64,000 bases of DNA, from positions 37,861 to 101,860 of the forward strand of contig NZ_JAMCCX010000007.1 in assembly GCF_024706985.1 (NCBI RefSeq), read 5' to 3'. The notes beneath the pieces are model-generated. The model made no database searches and was not told the origin of the DNA. It saw nothing but the letters and a program-made list of their open reading frames with translations. The DNA is from Alicyclobacillus sp. SP_1. GTDB taxonomy: Bacteria > Bacillota > Bacilli > Alicyclobacillales > Alicyclobacillaceae. Position numbers and translations under genes: made by a program. Shown piece after piece: positions 49,637 through 58,728 of the stretch (the first letter of the stretch is position 1; each line of letters begins with the position of its first letter).

Positions 49637-49860
49637 GCTTCCCCCTCCTCAAGATGACCGGCGCAGATTGCTTCGCCCGTACATACCGCCCCGAGCCACT
49701 GACAATCCTCCGCGGAATGTCCAAAGAATCGTTAGGACGGTTAATGTATATGCCCCGGCAGGCAATCTATGCTGATTGCGGCGATATTGGCTTGAGTTCA
49801 GGGTATGTAGTCCAAGCTGAAAACAGAACAAATAGGCTCGAGTTCCTAACCGACGGATGC

Positions 49861-49889
49861 AAAAATAGCATGCAGGTTTCGGCATGCTA
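49861..49889 (-). terminator. Intrinsic terminator after gcvH
   Basis: Perfect TAGCATGC/GCATGCTA arms with an 8-base loop on the minus strand, then TTTTTGC. The 49,637-49,961 gap otherwise holds no gene I can support; a short plus-strand reading and an overlapping minus-strand one lack ribosome sites and homology. Confidence 0.85.
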
Positions 49890-49961
49890 ATCTTGTTCCA
49901 TTGCGTCTCAGTCTAGACCAATTCGATGTAACTCGCGGAGCGCGAAGCGCACACCGCTCGA

Positions 49962-50345
49962 TTACGATTGAGTATGAGATCCATATTCTTCAGCGTCCAA
50001 CAGCGAATTCAATTCGGATGGGTCACTCATCTCGACGACAATCATCCATCCAGCGTCATATGGCGACTGGTTTACTTTTTCTGGAGAGTCTTCTAAAGAA
50101 GAATTGACCTCAAGGATAGTACCAGACACCGGGGCGTACAAGTCGGAGACAGTTTTTACGGATTCCACAGTTCCAAAAGTAGAATTTGCAGACACCGTAT
50201 CTCCTACGTTGGGAAGTTCGACGAACACAATATCTCCGAGTTCATCTTGCGCAAAATCAGTGATGCCTATCCGCACTTTGGTTCCTTCTACGTGAATCCA
50301 TTCATGTTCTTTGGAATACTTCAAATGAGATGGCACTTGACTCAT
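49962..50345 (-). CDS. gcvH: Glycine cleavage system H protein
   Basis: A 127-residue lipoyl carrier that shuttles the aminomethyl group between GcvP, GcvT and GcvL; also a lipoyl relay protein in Bacillus. [35 protein letters not shown] and the lipoyl Lys in [16 protein letters not shown] are all present. The start at 50345 follows GGAGGG. No other gcv genes are nearby. Confidence 0.96.
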   Translation of the reverse strand: MSQVPSHLKYSKEHEWIHVEGTKVRIGITDFAQDELGDIVFVELPNVGDTVSANSTFGTVESVKTVSDLYAPVSGTILEVNSSLEDSPEKVNQSPYDAGWMIVVEMSDPSELNSLLDAEEYGSHTQS

Positions 50346-50494
50346 CAAAATCCCTCCACGACCCATTTCGATCATTGCGAATCATTGTTGTCCAAACAAC
50401 ACTGCTGCACCGACAGTGTATCAGGAAAGTAACGTTGATGCTATCGTGTTGACAGAAAACTCGAGGCCCTAAGCATAATTCTCTGACATTCTGT

Positions 50495-51562
50495 TTACTT
50501 CTCAAACCATGAGCCAATAGTAGGCGTTGCTGCTACGTCTTCAAGTTCTCCCGTTTTGCCCCGCTCCATCAATTTCCTAACAATGTCTCGAGGATTCGCG
50601 TTTTCAAACAGGACCTCACCCATCGCTTCGGCAATGGGCAATTTGATGTCATGTTCTGCCCCAAGCTCTAGCGCTCTTTTCGTAGCTTTTGCTCCTTCCA
50701 CAACCATTCCTAACTTTTGAATTGCCTCGTCTAATGTAAACCCTTGTCCAATGAGTCGACCGGCTCGAAAGTTACGGCTGTGCTCACTCGTGCACGTGAC
50801 AATTAAATCGCCCACCCCAGCTAAGCCAGAAAACGTCATGGGTGAGGCACCCAGCGCGACTCCCAGCCGTGTAAGTTCCGCCAATCCACGAGTCATCAAG
50901 GCCGCTTTCGCATTGTCGCCAAAGCCGAGTCCACTCGCTACCCCGACACTGAGCGCAATGACATTTTTAAGAGCTCCACCAACTTCCACGCCAACTCGGT
51001 CGGGATTTGTATAGACTCTCGTAAATGGGGTCATCAAGACGTCCTGGAGGGTCTCGACCACGGCCTGAGAGTATCCAGAGACGACCAGTGTCGTCGGCTG
51101 TTCGCGAATGACTTCCTCCGCGTGACTGGGGCCGCCGATGACGGTAATTCTCCGTGGCACGCCAAGCCTCTTGTGGAGAAATGCGCTCAGAACGACTTGC
51201 TCATCAGGGGCAAAGCCTTTGATGGCATGACAGATGTTTGTTTCGTCCGAGACATAAGGTCGTATGGTTTCCACTATTTCCGAAATAGCTGTGGAGGGAA
51301 CACACAAAAATATCCAATTAGCTGATTTTAGACATTCTTGAATGGACATGGTCGCATAAACGCCGCTGTGAAGCAAAGCGCCAGGCAAGTAGCGCGCATT
51401 GCTGTGATGCTCATTAATATCCTCTACAATCGACCGCTGTCTTGACCATAGCCGGACGCGGTGACCATTGCTGGCCAGAACATGTGCTAACGCCGTTCCC
51501 CAGCTACCGGCTCCGACAACGCCCACACTGTGTGCAGGGAGATGCGGTTCACCTGTGCTCAA
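50495..51562 (-). CDS. gpsA: Glycerol-3-phosphate dehydrogenase [NAD(P)+]
   Basis: Makes sn-glycerol-3-phosphate for phospholipids. GVVGAGSWGTALAHVLASNGH is the dinucleotide fold, and VCHAIKGFA-like and GGALKNVIALSVGVASGLGFGDN carry the catalytic Lys region. 355 residues from a TTG at 51562; a GTG eleven codons later is an alternative because neither ribosome site is strong. It follows plsY by 16 bases, so the two supply the same pathway. Confidence 0.95.
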   Translation of the reverse strand: MSTGEPHLPAHSVGVVGAGSWGTALAHVLASNGHRVRLWSRQRSIVEDINEHHSNARYLPGALLHSGVYATMSIQECLKSANWIFLCVPSTAISEIVETIRPYVSDETNICHAIKGFAPDEQVVLSAFLHKRLGVPRRITVIGGPSHAEEVIREQPTTLVVSGYSQAVVETLQDVLMTPFTRVYTNPDRVGVEVGGALKNVIALSVGVASGLGFGDNAKAALMTRGLAELTRLGVALGASPMTFSGLAGVGDLIVTCTSEHSRNFRAGRLIGQGFTLDEAIQKLGMVVEGAKATKRALELGAEHDIKLPIAEAMGEVLFENANPRDIVRKLMERGKTGELEDVAATPTIGSWFEK

Positions 51563-51578
51563 ATGGTAAGCATCAGAG

Positions 51579-52172
51579 CTAAGAATGGTCGAACAGCCTC
51601 CTCTCTTTCCCTTGGGCCAATCGCACTAAATTTTCTCGATGCCGGTAGATGGCGAGAACTGCCGCTGCGGCGGAAAACAGCAATGCCCCTGTGCGATTCG
51701 TCAACAGTGCTAGAAATATGGGCGATAGCACCACGAAGGAGATAGCGCCCAAGGACACAAAACGCGTTACTGCGACCACAATGAGAGCCACAATACCAGC
51801 CAGCAGGGCCGGAAGTGGTAACAACACCAAGAACACACCGATGGTTGTCGCAATTCCCTTGCCGCCGCGAAAGCCAAAGAAAATGGGCCAGTTATGGCCG
51901 ACAATGACGGCAAGACCCGCAACATATTCGACTGGGAGCGAATGATGGGTGAATGCGTATGCCACGTAGACTGAGACAGCTCCTTTTAGAGCGTCTAGGA
52001 GCAATACCAAGATGCCGTACTTCCAACCAAGAAGGCGCAACGTGTTGGTTGCCCCAGCATTGCCACTCCCATAGGAGCGGATGTCGACTCGTTTCACCAC
52101 GCGGACAAGCAGAGTACTCACAGAAATAGAGCCAATGAGATAGGCAAGTAAAATTGACAATAGTGTGAGCAT
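51579..52172 (-). CDS. plsY: Acyl-phosphate:glycerol-3-phosphate acyltransferase
   Basis: Membrane enzyme that acylates glycerol-3-phosphate from acyl-phosphate. The family motifs are present: YLIGSISVSTLLVR, SYGSGNAGATNTLR, GHNWPIFFGFRGGKGIATTIG and a final HRENLVRLAQGKE. Five hydrophobic segments in 197 residues. It starts behind GGGGG and sits with gpsA. Confidence 0.95.
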   Translation of the reverse strand: MLTLLSILLAYLIGSISVSTLLVRVVKRVDIRSYGSGNAGATNTLRLLGWKYGILVLLLDALKGAVSVYVAYAFTHHSLPVEYVAGLAVIVGHNWPIFFGFRGGKGIATTIGVFLVLLPLPALLAGIVALIVVAVTRFVSLGAISFVVLSPIFLALLTNRTGALLFSAAAAVLAIYRHRENLVRLAQGKERRLFDHS

Positions 52173-52232
52173 GCCATGAACCCCCTACACCGAATCGAAG
52201 GATGTTGGTACCTGTAGAAAATCGCGACCGTG

Positions 52233-53549
52233 CTATTGCGACTTATTTCGAACTAAGATTCGAATAGGAGTCCCTTCAAACCCGAATGCCTCTCTCAATT
52301 GGTTCTCCAGATATCGCTCATATGAAAAATGCATCAATTCTCTATCATTGACAAATAGTGCGAAGGTCGGAGGCTTAACGGATACCTGCGTCGCATAATA
52401 TATCTTGAGTCGACGTCCCTTGTCACTTGGAGGTGCAACGGAGACCACAGCCTCCTGAATCAAGCCGTTCAGGGTCGATGTAGAAATACGCATGGCATGA
52501 TTATTCGCTATATCGGCGGCCAGCGGCAAAATCTTCAACACCCTCTGTCGCGTCAGAGCAGATACAAACAAGACAGGTGCAAAGCGCATAAAAGGGAATT
52601 CCGCATGAATCATCTGTTCAAACTTGTGTGAGGTCTTATCATCTTTTTCTACAATATCCCACTTATTCACAAGAAACGCAACAGCGCGTCCCGCATCCAA
52701 CGCATAGCCAGCGACTCTTTTGTCTTGTTCCGCTATGCCTTCCTTGCCGTCAAGTACGACGAACACGACATCCGACCGTTCAATGGCCCGCACTGCCCTC
52801 ATGGCACTATATTTTTCGATCCGCTCATAGACTTTGCCGCGACGTCTCAGCCCAGCCGTATCAATGAGGATATAGGACTTATCGTCAACCGTGATCGGCG
52901 TGTCAATCGAATCTCTAGTGGTGCCGGCAATGTCGCTGACCATCACTCGATTGAATCCCATCAGAGCATTCACCAAAGACGATTTTCCGACATTTGGCCG
53001 CCCGACAAAAGAAACTCGAACAGAATCTTCATCGTCGAACAGTGCGTCGGACTCTGGAAAACTGCGAACCACTTCATCTAATACATCGCCCGTACCGATG
53101 CCATGCTCACTGGAAATCGGGATAGGTTCAGAAAAGCCCAATTCAAAGAACTCATAGCGAGCCGTGTGATGGGTTGGATGGTCCAACTTATTGACGGCTA
53201 AGATAATCGGCTTTCTTGATTTCCGAAGGATTTCTGCGACAGAACGATCCGCTTCTAACAAGCCAGCTTGTCCGTCTACGACGAAGACAATCACATCCGC
53301 CTCATCAATCGCTAATTCGGCTTGTACTCTGATGAGATTCGTGAATTCGTCCGCTTCGTCTAATTCAATACCGCCCGTGTCAATTAAATGAAATTCTCGT
53401 CCGTTCCACTCCGCTGAGGCGTATAACCGATCCCGTGTGACACCTGGCGTATCCTCAACAATCGAAAGGCGTTGGCCGATGATTCGATTAAACAGAGTGC
53501 TTTTCCCCACATTCGCGCGACCTACAATCGCAACGGTCGGTAAACTCAT
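52233..53549 (-). CDS. der: Ribosome biogenesis GTPase Der (EngA)
   Basis: Double-GTPase needed for 50S assembly. The two G domains have GRANVGKSTLFNR, DTPGVTRDR and NKLDHP in the first, and GRPNVGKSSLVNAL, DTAGLRRRGK and NKWDIVEKD in the second. A KH-like C-terminal domain ends FGFEGTPIRILVRNK. 438 residues is normal. Start behind AAGGTGGAG. Confidence 0.97.
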   Translation of the reverse strand: MSLPTVAIVGRANVGKSTLFNRIIGQRLSIVEDTPGVTRDRLYASAEWNGREFHLIDTGGIELDEADEFTNLIRVQAELAIDEADVIVFVVDGQAGLLEADRSVAEILRKSRKPIILAVNKLDHPTHHTARYEFFELGFSEPIPISSEHGIGTGDVLDEVVRSFPESDALFDDEDSVRVSFVGRPNVGKSSLVNALMGFNRVMVSDIAGTTRDSIDTPITVDDKSYILIDTAGLRRRGKVYERIEKYSAMRAVRAIERSDVVFVVLDGKEGIAEQDKRVAGYALDAGRAVAFLVNKWDIVEKDDKTSHKFEQMIHAEFPFMRFAPVLFVSALTRQRVLKILPLAADIANNHAMRISTSTLNGLIQEAVVSVAPPSDKGRRLKIYYATQVSVKPPTFALFVNDRELMHFSYERYLENQLREAFGFEGTPIRILVRNKSQ

Positions 53550-53651
53550 GAATTACTCCACCTTGACGGGCAATTTGACACGCGTTGACGTGTTGAAACA
53601 TATCTCGATTCATCGTGGTCTGACTGCATGACCATCCAGAGAAGCAGACGG

Positions 53652-55034
53652 TCAAGAAACGGAACGACTTGCTGATATTCCATCTTGTAAGGTCGTTTCA
53701 TATCTTCTACGCGGTGGCAGATGTTGCGTGTGCCCCAATATCCCCATAAATAACCCCAAACCAGTCGCAGGTACGACGGTCACTCGGGTTTGAAGTGCCT
53801 CTTCTACATCACTCACGCGAAGATCGTCCAAAAAAACGTCATCGTCATCCTTTAACATGATGTCCGGTAAAAGAATGGTGTCTAAACCATCCACATGTCC
53901 TCGTAAGTGGTCGATGATATCTGTCGCTGTCAGCAATCCGGTTACGGTGACATTGGTTCCATAGAAGTTATTCGTCACTGGAAAGACGGTGCATTGAACG
54001 GAGTGTTCCTTTGTAATGTCTGTCGTAATATCTTGAATCACCTGTTGCGCTGAGACACCGGTCACGATTCCCACGCTGCGATTCGGAACAGGCGAAAGAC
54101 GGACGCAACTCTGTTTTGCTTGACTAATCTCTTCCAAAAACGTACGAATGACACCCACGCCGTTTTCAATTTGACCAAAGTCATCGTAGTACTCTTTGGG
54201 TGGCACATCTCGCTTTGCCATGACATACAGTTCATCGGCCGCATGGACAAATGAGACGCCAAGTTCGGTGCGAAGTTTCTCTTGCCACCGAGTGATTTGA
54301 TGAATGGTTCGATCCGCTTCGACACTCGTGCACGGACGCAATTTATGCAATCCTCTGCGATGCTTTGTGAGGCCCACCGGAACGACCGAAAGTGATTGCA
54401 CGTGCGGATAAAAGGTAGCCAAATCCTCAATGGTTCGGTCCAACTCTGGGCCGTCATTCCATTCTGGACAAAGGACTACCTGTGTGTTCATGACAATTTG
54501 ATGCTCCGCGAGATAGGAAATTTGCTGTAGAATTTCGCCCGACCGACGATTGGCGAGCATCCTTACGCGCAGTTCAGGGTTCGTGGTGTGAACTGAAATG
54601 TTTAAGGGTGACATCTTCAGTTGTATGATTCGGTCTAAATCATCCTGCTTGACATTGGTGAGCGTCACAAAATTCCCGTGAAGAAACGACAAACGGTAAT
54701 CGTCGTCTCGCACATTGAGAGTCTGTCTCATATTGGATGGAATCTGGTCAACAAAACAAAACACACATTTGTTATGACACAATTTCACTCTATCTAAAGT
54801 GGGATGTTCCCATTCCACCCCGAGGTCTTCATCATATAGTTTATCGACTTCTACAATCCATATCTCCCCAGAAGCCTTTTTGACTTCAAGTTCAATCTCT
54901 TCTGCAGCCATCGCAAACTGCAAGTCGACCAAGTCGCGGATAGTGACATCGTTGACGCGAACTAAGTCGTCGCCAGAGGTAAGACCCAATTCTTCCGCCA
55001 AGGAATTCGGTTGCACCTTATGAATGCGCGGCAT
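53652..55034 (-). CDS. DUF512 / putative radical SAM protein with PDZ domain
   Basis: The 460 residues begin with a PDZ-like domain (~1-70, PRIHKVQPNSLAEELGLTSG). A radical-SAM-like core with the cysteine motif LCHNKCVFCFVDQIP (C-x3-C-x2-C) and a C-terminal DUF512 domain follow. Family members occur next to der in many Firmicutes and cyanobacteria; the reaction is unknown. The start at 55034 is chosen for AGGAGGTA eight bases upstream. Cluster chemistry is inferred from the cysteine pattern. Confidence 0.88.
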   Translation of the reverse strand: MPRIHKVQPNSLAEELGLTSGDDLVRVNDVTIRDLVDLQFAMAAEEIELEVKKASGEIWIVEVDKLYDEDLGVEWEHPTLDRVKLCHNKCVFCFVDQIPSNMRQTLNVRDDDYRLSFLHGNFVTLTNVKQDDLDRIIQLKMSPLNISVHTTNPELRVRMLANRRSGEILQQISYLAEHQIVMNTQVVLCPEWNDGPELDRTIEDLATFYPHVQSLSVVPVGLTKHRRGLHKLRPCTSVEADRTIHQITRWQEKLRTELGVSFVHAADELYVMAKRDVPPKEYYDDFGQIENGVGVIRTFLEEISQAKQSCVRLSPVPNRSVGIVTGVSAQQVIQDITTDITKEHSVQCTVFPVTNNFYGTNVTVTGLLTATDIIDHLRGHVDGLDTILLPDIMLKDDDDVFLDDLRVSDVEEALQTRVTVVPATGLGLFMGILGHTQHLPPRRRYETTLQDGISASRSVS

Positions 55035-55240
55035 TGTCATTACCTCCTCTCATGTGACGTCATCTCCCGATTATCTCAGTTGACTTCAGCAGCAGTCAAG
55101 TCGACGGCTGAAAGTTTTCGGATGACTCACGCCGAGAACGGCCTTCGCGCCGGAAAGAAAGAACCCTTTCCTCGCTGAAGGCCGCAATTCATCAACACGC
55201 CATTCAATTCATCGCATGAAATATTGAATAACCGTCAATT

Positions 55241-56434
55241 TCAGTCTCGTTTAAACAAGTCTCCAAACAAGTCTCCCAAGGTCGCGCCTGTTCCTTGCGT
55301 CGTCTCCGCTGGCTTTGATGGAGCTGGCGCTGGATTCGTACGTCCGTGCGATTCCCGACGGGTAGGCGCCGGACTCGATATCGGCTTTGGATCTGCCTCG
55401 CGGATAGACAACGAAATCCGCTTTCTGTCAGGGTCTACACCGAGAATCTTGACCTGAACGACATCTCCAGGTGCAACGGCTTCGCTCGGATGCCCAATTC
55501 GATGATGGGCAATCTGAGAGATGTGAACCAAGCCTTCTAAGCCAGGTTGCAGTTCGACAAAAACGCCGAAATCCACAACTCTCTTTACCGTTCCTTCCAC
55601 CACGTCACCTTCGTGGAAGAGAGAGGCGTAACGCTCAAATGGGTCGGGCTCAGCCTGTTTGATGGACAAAGAAATCTTGCCCTTCTCTGGGTCTACTTTC
55701 AACACCTTTACGCGAACCACTTCGCCTTCTTTGACAACATCCGAAGGATGCTCAGCGTGACTCCACGACAGCTCCGATATATGTACCAAGCCATCCACTC
55801 CATGGACATCCACGAAAGCCCCAAATGTTGTAAGACGCTGCACGGTTCCCTCTAGAACCTGGCCCTCGGTTAGCTCTTGCATGACCTCAACGGCTTTCTC
55901 TTGCTGCTCGGCCTCAAGAACTGCCTTTCTCGACAGAATCAGCTTGTTGTGGGCAGCGTCTAGCTCCACAACCTTGACCTGAATTTGCTTTCCTTTAAAG
56001 TCTTGCAGGTCCCCGACGAACCGGAGATCCACGAGAGAAGCCGGGATGAAACCTCGCACCCCAACATCAGTGACCAAACCGCCTTTGACGACGTCTCTGA
56101 CGGTGACTTCAAAGACCTCGCCGCGGTCAAACTTCGCTTGCAATTCATCCCAAGCTTCGCGGCTATCTGCTTGGCGTTTCGACAAAGTGACCAAGCCGCT
56201 TTCCCTATCAATCTGTTTTACGACTGCAATCAAGGTCTCTCCCACATGGACGACCTCGGAGGGGTCATCCGTAGGCAGGGCAGAAAGTTCCTTGGTTGGG
56301 ATATGCCCTTCGAAACCATGTGGCAGATTCACTGTAACACCTTCTGAATCGACGGCGACTACTTCTCCTTTTATTAAATCCCCAATTTGGAGATTTGAAT
56401 CCGTCAACATTTCCTGCAGGTCTTCCGACATCAT
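55241..56434 (-). CDS. ypfD: S1 domain RNA-binding protein (RpsA/YpfD type)
   Basis: 397 residues with four S1 domains, starting near 15, 100, 185 and 270. Each has a GDLIKGEV/GQVLEGTV-type first strand and a GLVHISELSW/GLVHISQIA-type middle. The C-terminal 50 residues are Pro/Ala-rich and disordered. Low-GC Gram-positive proteins of this type are shorter than E. coli S1 and not essential. Start at 56434 behind GGGGAGG. As in B. subtilis it lies after cmk, here with plsC between. Confidence 0.93.
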   Translation of the reverse strand: MMSEDLQEMLTDSNLQIGDLIKGEVVAVDSEGVTVNLPHGFEGHIPTKELSALPTDDPSEVVHVGETLIAVVKQIDRESGLVTLSKRQADSREAWDELQAKFDRGEVFEVTVRDVVKGGLVTDVGVRGFIPASLVDLRFVGDLQDFKGKQIQVKVVELDAAHNKLILSRKAVLEAEQQEKAVEVMQELTEGQVLEGTVQRLTTFGAFVDVHGVDGLVHISELSWSHAEHPSDVVKEGEVVRVKVLKVDPEKGKISLSIKQAEPDPFERYASLFHEGDVVEGTVKRVVDFGVFVELQPGLEGLVHISQIAHHRIGHPSEAVAPGDVVQVKILGVDPDRKRISLSIREADPKPISSPAPTRRESHGRTNPAPAPSKPAETTQGTGATLGDLFGDLFKRD

Positions 56435-56602
56435 ATTTGCCTCCCCGATGAACGACTGAGGTGCCGAACGTGTTGTGTAACGAGAGCACTGCGCCGATAT
56501 CATTCCCATTATCGCCCACGATAACTCAGTATGCAATGGACGACGTAATGCGATCGTTACACTACACGGTAGAGCCTCACTACTAATGTACTAAAGTCTC
56601 CT

Positions 56603-57223
56603 TCAATCTCCAAATGTCCTTTTCGCCTCTTCGTGCCCTAAGTCGACAAGTTGTTGAATTTTGTTCATTAAAGTGTTCACGATCTCCTGATTGGATTCTG
56701 ATGGACTTGCATAATAGGGAGTTCCGAAGCGGATCGTCACCTTGCTAAATATTTTATAACTTCCAATGATCCCGATAGGCACGATGGGCTTTTCACTTCT
56801 CTTTGCAATCATTGCCACTCCTGGCATGCCTTTTCCGAGAACTCCCGTCTTCGAGCGATGTCCTTCCGGAAACATCATCAGGCAACCGCCTTGTTCGAGA
56901 ACGTCGAAGGAAAACCGTAGTGCAGACCGGTCCTGTCCTCCGCGCCTTACCGGAAACCCCCCAATGGTCTTTAAAAGACTAGACGCTACAGGAAGTGCGA
57001 ACAGCTCTTCTTTGGCCATGAACGAAACATAGCGCGAAAGGGTAATCCCGACGGTTGGCGGATCGAAATTGTGAATATGATTGCTGGCCAATATCACACC
57101 GCCTTCCCGAGGGACGTTCTCGGGGTGTACGACGCAGATGCGAAACAGAACGTGTAGGACAACATAGACCACGTAACGGCAAAACAGATAAACTGGATGG
57201 TAATATCGATTGACATACATCAT
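56603..57223 (-). CDS. plsC: 1-acyl-sn-glycerol-3-phosphate acyltransferase
   Basis: Converts lysophosphatidic to phosphatidic acid at the inner membrane. The catalytic motif is SNHIHNFDPP (H-x4-D). GGFPVRRGGQDRSAL, LMMFPEGHRSKTG with the EGxRS block, and PIVPIGIIGSYK follow. There is one N-terminal hydrophobic segment. The start region lacks a good ribosome site and overlaps or abuts the cmk stop; 57223 is a best guess among three in-frame starts. Confidence 0.9.
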   Translation of the reverse strand: MMYVNRYYHPVYLFCRYVVYVVLHVLFRICVVHPENVPREGGVILASNHIHNFDPPTVGITLSRYVSFMAKEELFALPVASSLLKTIGGFPVRRGGQDRSALRFSFDVLEQGGCLMMFPEGHRSKTGVLGKGMPGVAMIAKRSEKPIVPIGIIGSYKIFSKVTIRFGTPYYASPSESNQEIVNTLMNKIQQLVDLGHEEAKRTFGD

Positions 57224-57227
57224 GTTT

Positions 57228-57938
57228 TTAGAAGTCAAGGCAATCACGTGCCGTTCGCTTTCGCAGCATTTTTATTTCGATAAGAATGGTGTCTACCACA
57301 GTCTTCACATCCCTGTTGGTCGTGTCAATCACAATGGCGCCATCCGCCACTCGCAGCGGCGATATACTCCGTGTCGAATCGACCAAATCTCTTTCTACCA
57401 ACGCCTTTTTTACCTCGGAAAAGCTGCTCATGTGTCCGTGGCGATTCATTTCTTGAAGACGTCTCTCAGCTCGTTCGTGTACGTCAGCAGTCAAGAAAAT
57501 CTTTACATCTGCTTCAGGGAATACGACCGTTCCGATGTCACGTCCATCTACGACCATCTTTCTTCCCACAGCCAATTGGCGTTGCCAGTCGGTAATGATC
57601 TCGCGCACGCGGGAATGAACTGCAAGTTGTGGGACACATGTTGTAACTTCTGGCGAACGCAACTCGGGCCCCATGCGCCGACCATCAATCCCGATAATGA
57701 GTTCACGGTCTCTGGAAATCTGGAGGTCGATAGAGTGTGCCTGAAGTGCATCTAAAACCTGATCTTCAGATGTTGGAGAAATACCAAGATGAAGAACAAG
57801 CCACGTCCACGTGCGGTAGAGAGAACCGGTATCTAGATAAAAAATCCCCAAACTATCCGCCAAGGCGCGAGCGACGGTACTCTTCCCTGACCCAGCCGGG
57901 CCGTCAATCGCGATGGTCAAACTGCAATGGTCTTCCAA
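57228..57938 (-). CDS. cmk: Cytidylate kinase
   Basis: Phosphorylates CMP and dCMP. AIDGPAGSGKSTVARALAD is the P-loop; FYLDTGSLYRTWTWL, VVDGRDIGTVVFPEADVKIFLTA and the RDLVDSTRSISPL segments are typical. A TTG start at 57938 is preferred because GGAGG lies nine bases upstream, giving 236 residues; ATG starts up to 57977 are possible. Confidence 0.94.
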   Translation of the reverse strand: MEDHCSLTIAIDGPAGSGKSTVARALADSLGIFYLDTGSLYRTWTWLVLHLGISPTSEDQVLDALQAHSIDLQISRDRELIIGIDGRRMGPELRSPEVTTCVPQLAVHSRVREIITDWQRQLAVGRKMVVDGRDIGTVVFPEADVKIFLTADVHERAERRLQEMNRHGHMSSFSEVKKALVERDLVDSTRSISPLRVADGAIVIDTTNRDVKTVVDTILIEIKMLRKRTARDCLDF

Positions 57939-57981
57939 CGACATATCCTCCATTCTTTCGCCATCGTGGTCACACATGCCG

Positions 57982-58626
57982 TTAACGGATCATCCGTTGG
58001 CGATTGAATGTAAATTGAATAATTTTTTGACGCGTGCTTTCCTTCATTCCGCGAAACTGAAGGGATGCTACGGCATAACCGCGGTCATTTCTCTCCCCCA
58101 CGCGCGAGACGACCGCTTGCGTCAGTACGTCGAACGAGTTATTGGGTATTCTGAACTGAACATATACCTCTTGGCCCACGGTCAGTCGAACCGAGCGAGG
58201 AATCAACAGTGCAAGACCACCACCACTTAAGTCTCGAGAATACACGACTTCTTGCTGTTTAACCTCACCGCTCAGCCACCTCAACGTCACAGGCAAGTCC
58301 ACTGGAACGCGGACGAATTCCCGTTTTTGATCTCGCTCCACGGTGCAGCGACTTGGCGGATATACTTGTAATGTCGGCATCGGCAGATATAAAATTTCGA
58401 CAACCTCTGATTGGTATCGGTAGATGCATCCGTCGTAGGATTGATATTCAATCCACAACGGCGTTCCCTGAGCTACTTTGGCCGCCTTGCTGGAGGCCGT
58501 GTCGATGGGCATATGTAAATACATCCACTCGTCGTCGTGTTCTGCCACTTCCGAGCGAAAATACTGTTCCTCTTCTCGCGCAAAGCGAATTTTGATGTGC
58601 TGTCCCACTGCGGGTGTTAACGCCAT
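57982..58626 (-). CDS. ypfA: PilZ-domain c-di-GMP receptor, flagellar brake type (YpfA/MotI)
   Basis: 214 residues: an N-terminal YcgR-like domain (~1-95, PAVGQHIKIRFAREE) and a C-terminal PilZ domain with the c-di-GMP motifs RxxxR (QKREFVRVP) and the RDLSGGGLAL loop. In B. subtilis YpfA (MotI) binds MotA to stop the flagellum and sits between ypeB and cmk, as here. Start at 58626 behind AGGCGGTG. Together with cheR it suggests a motile host. Confidence 0.9.
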   Translation of the reverse strand: MALTPAVGQHIKIRFAREEEQYFRSEVAEHDDEWMYLHMPIDTASSKAAKVAQGTPLWIEYQSYDGCIYRYQSEVVEILYLPMPTLQVYPPSRCTVERDQKREFVRVPVDLPVTLRWLSGEVKQQEVVYSRDLSGGGLALLIPRSVRLTVGQEVYVQFRIPNNSFDVLTQAVVSRVGERNDRGYAVASLQFRGMKESTRQKIIQFTFNRQRMIR

Positions 58627-58728
58627 TTGCATCACCGCCTGTCCAGTTCATTATCCCGATTATACTAGACAGTGTGCAATTGTGTATCGATGAAACGCAA
58701 ATTGTCGTTCGTCACAACGGTCAGCAAA

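Noticed and set aside
49795..49815. Sigma-E promoter for spoIVA (CATACCCT on the minus strand)
   Set aside because: The -10 has two mismatches and no acceptable -35 was found at the right distance, so it is not listed.
55140..55192. Long hairpin after the S1 gene (CGGCCTTC/GAAGGCCG with an inner GGAAAG/CTTTCC)
   Set aside because: Stable-looking, but without a U run on the relevant strand; it may be a processing or structural element, and termination cannot be claimed.
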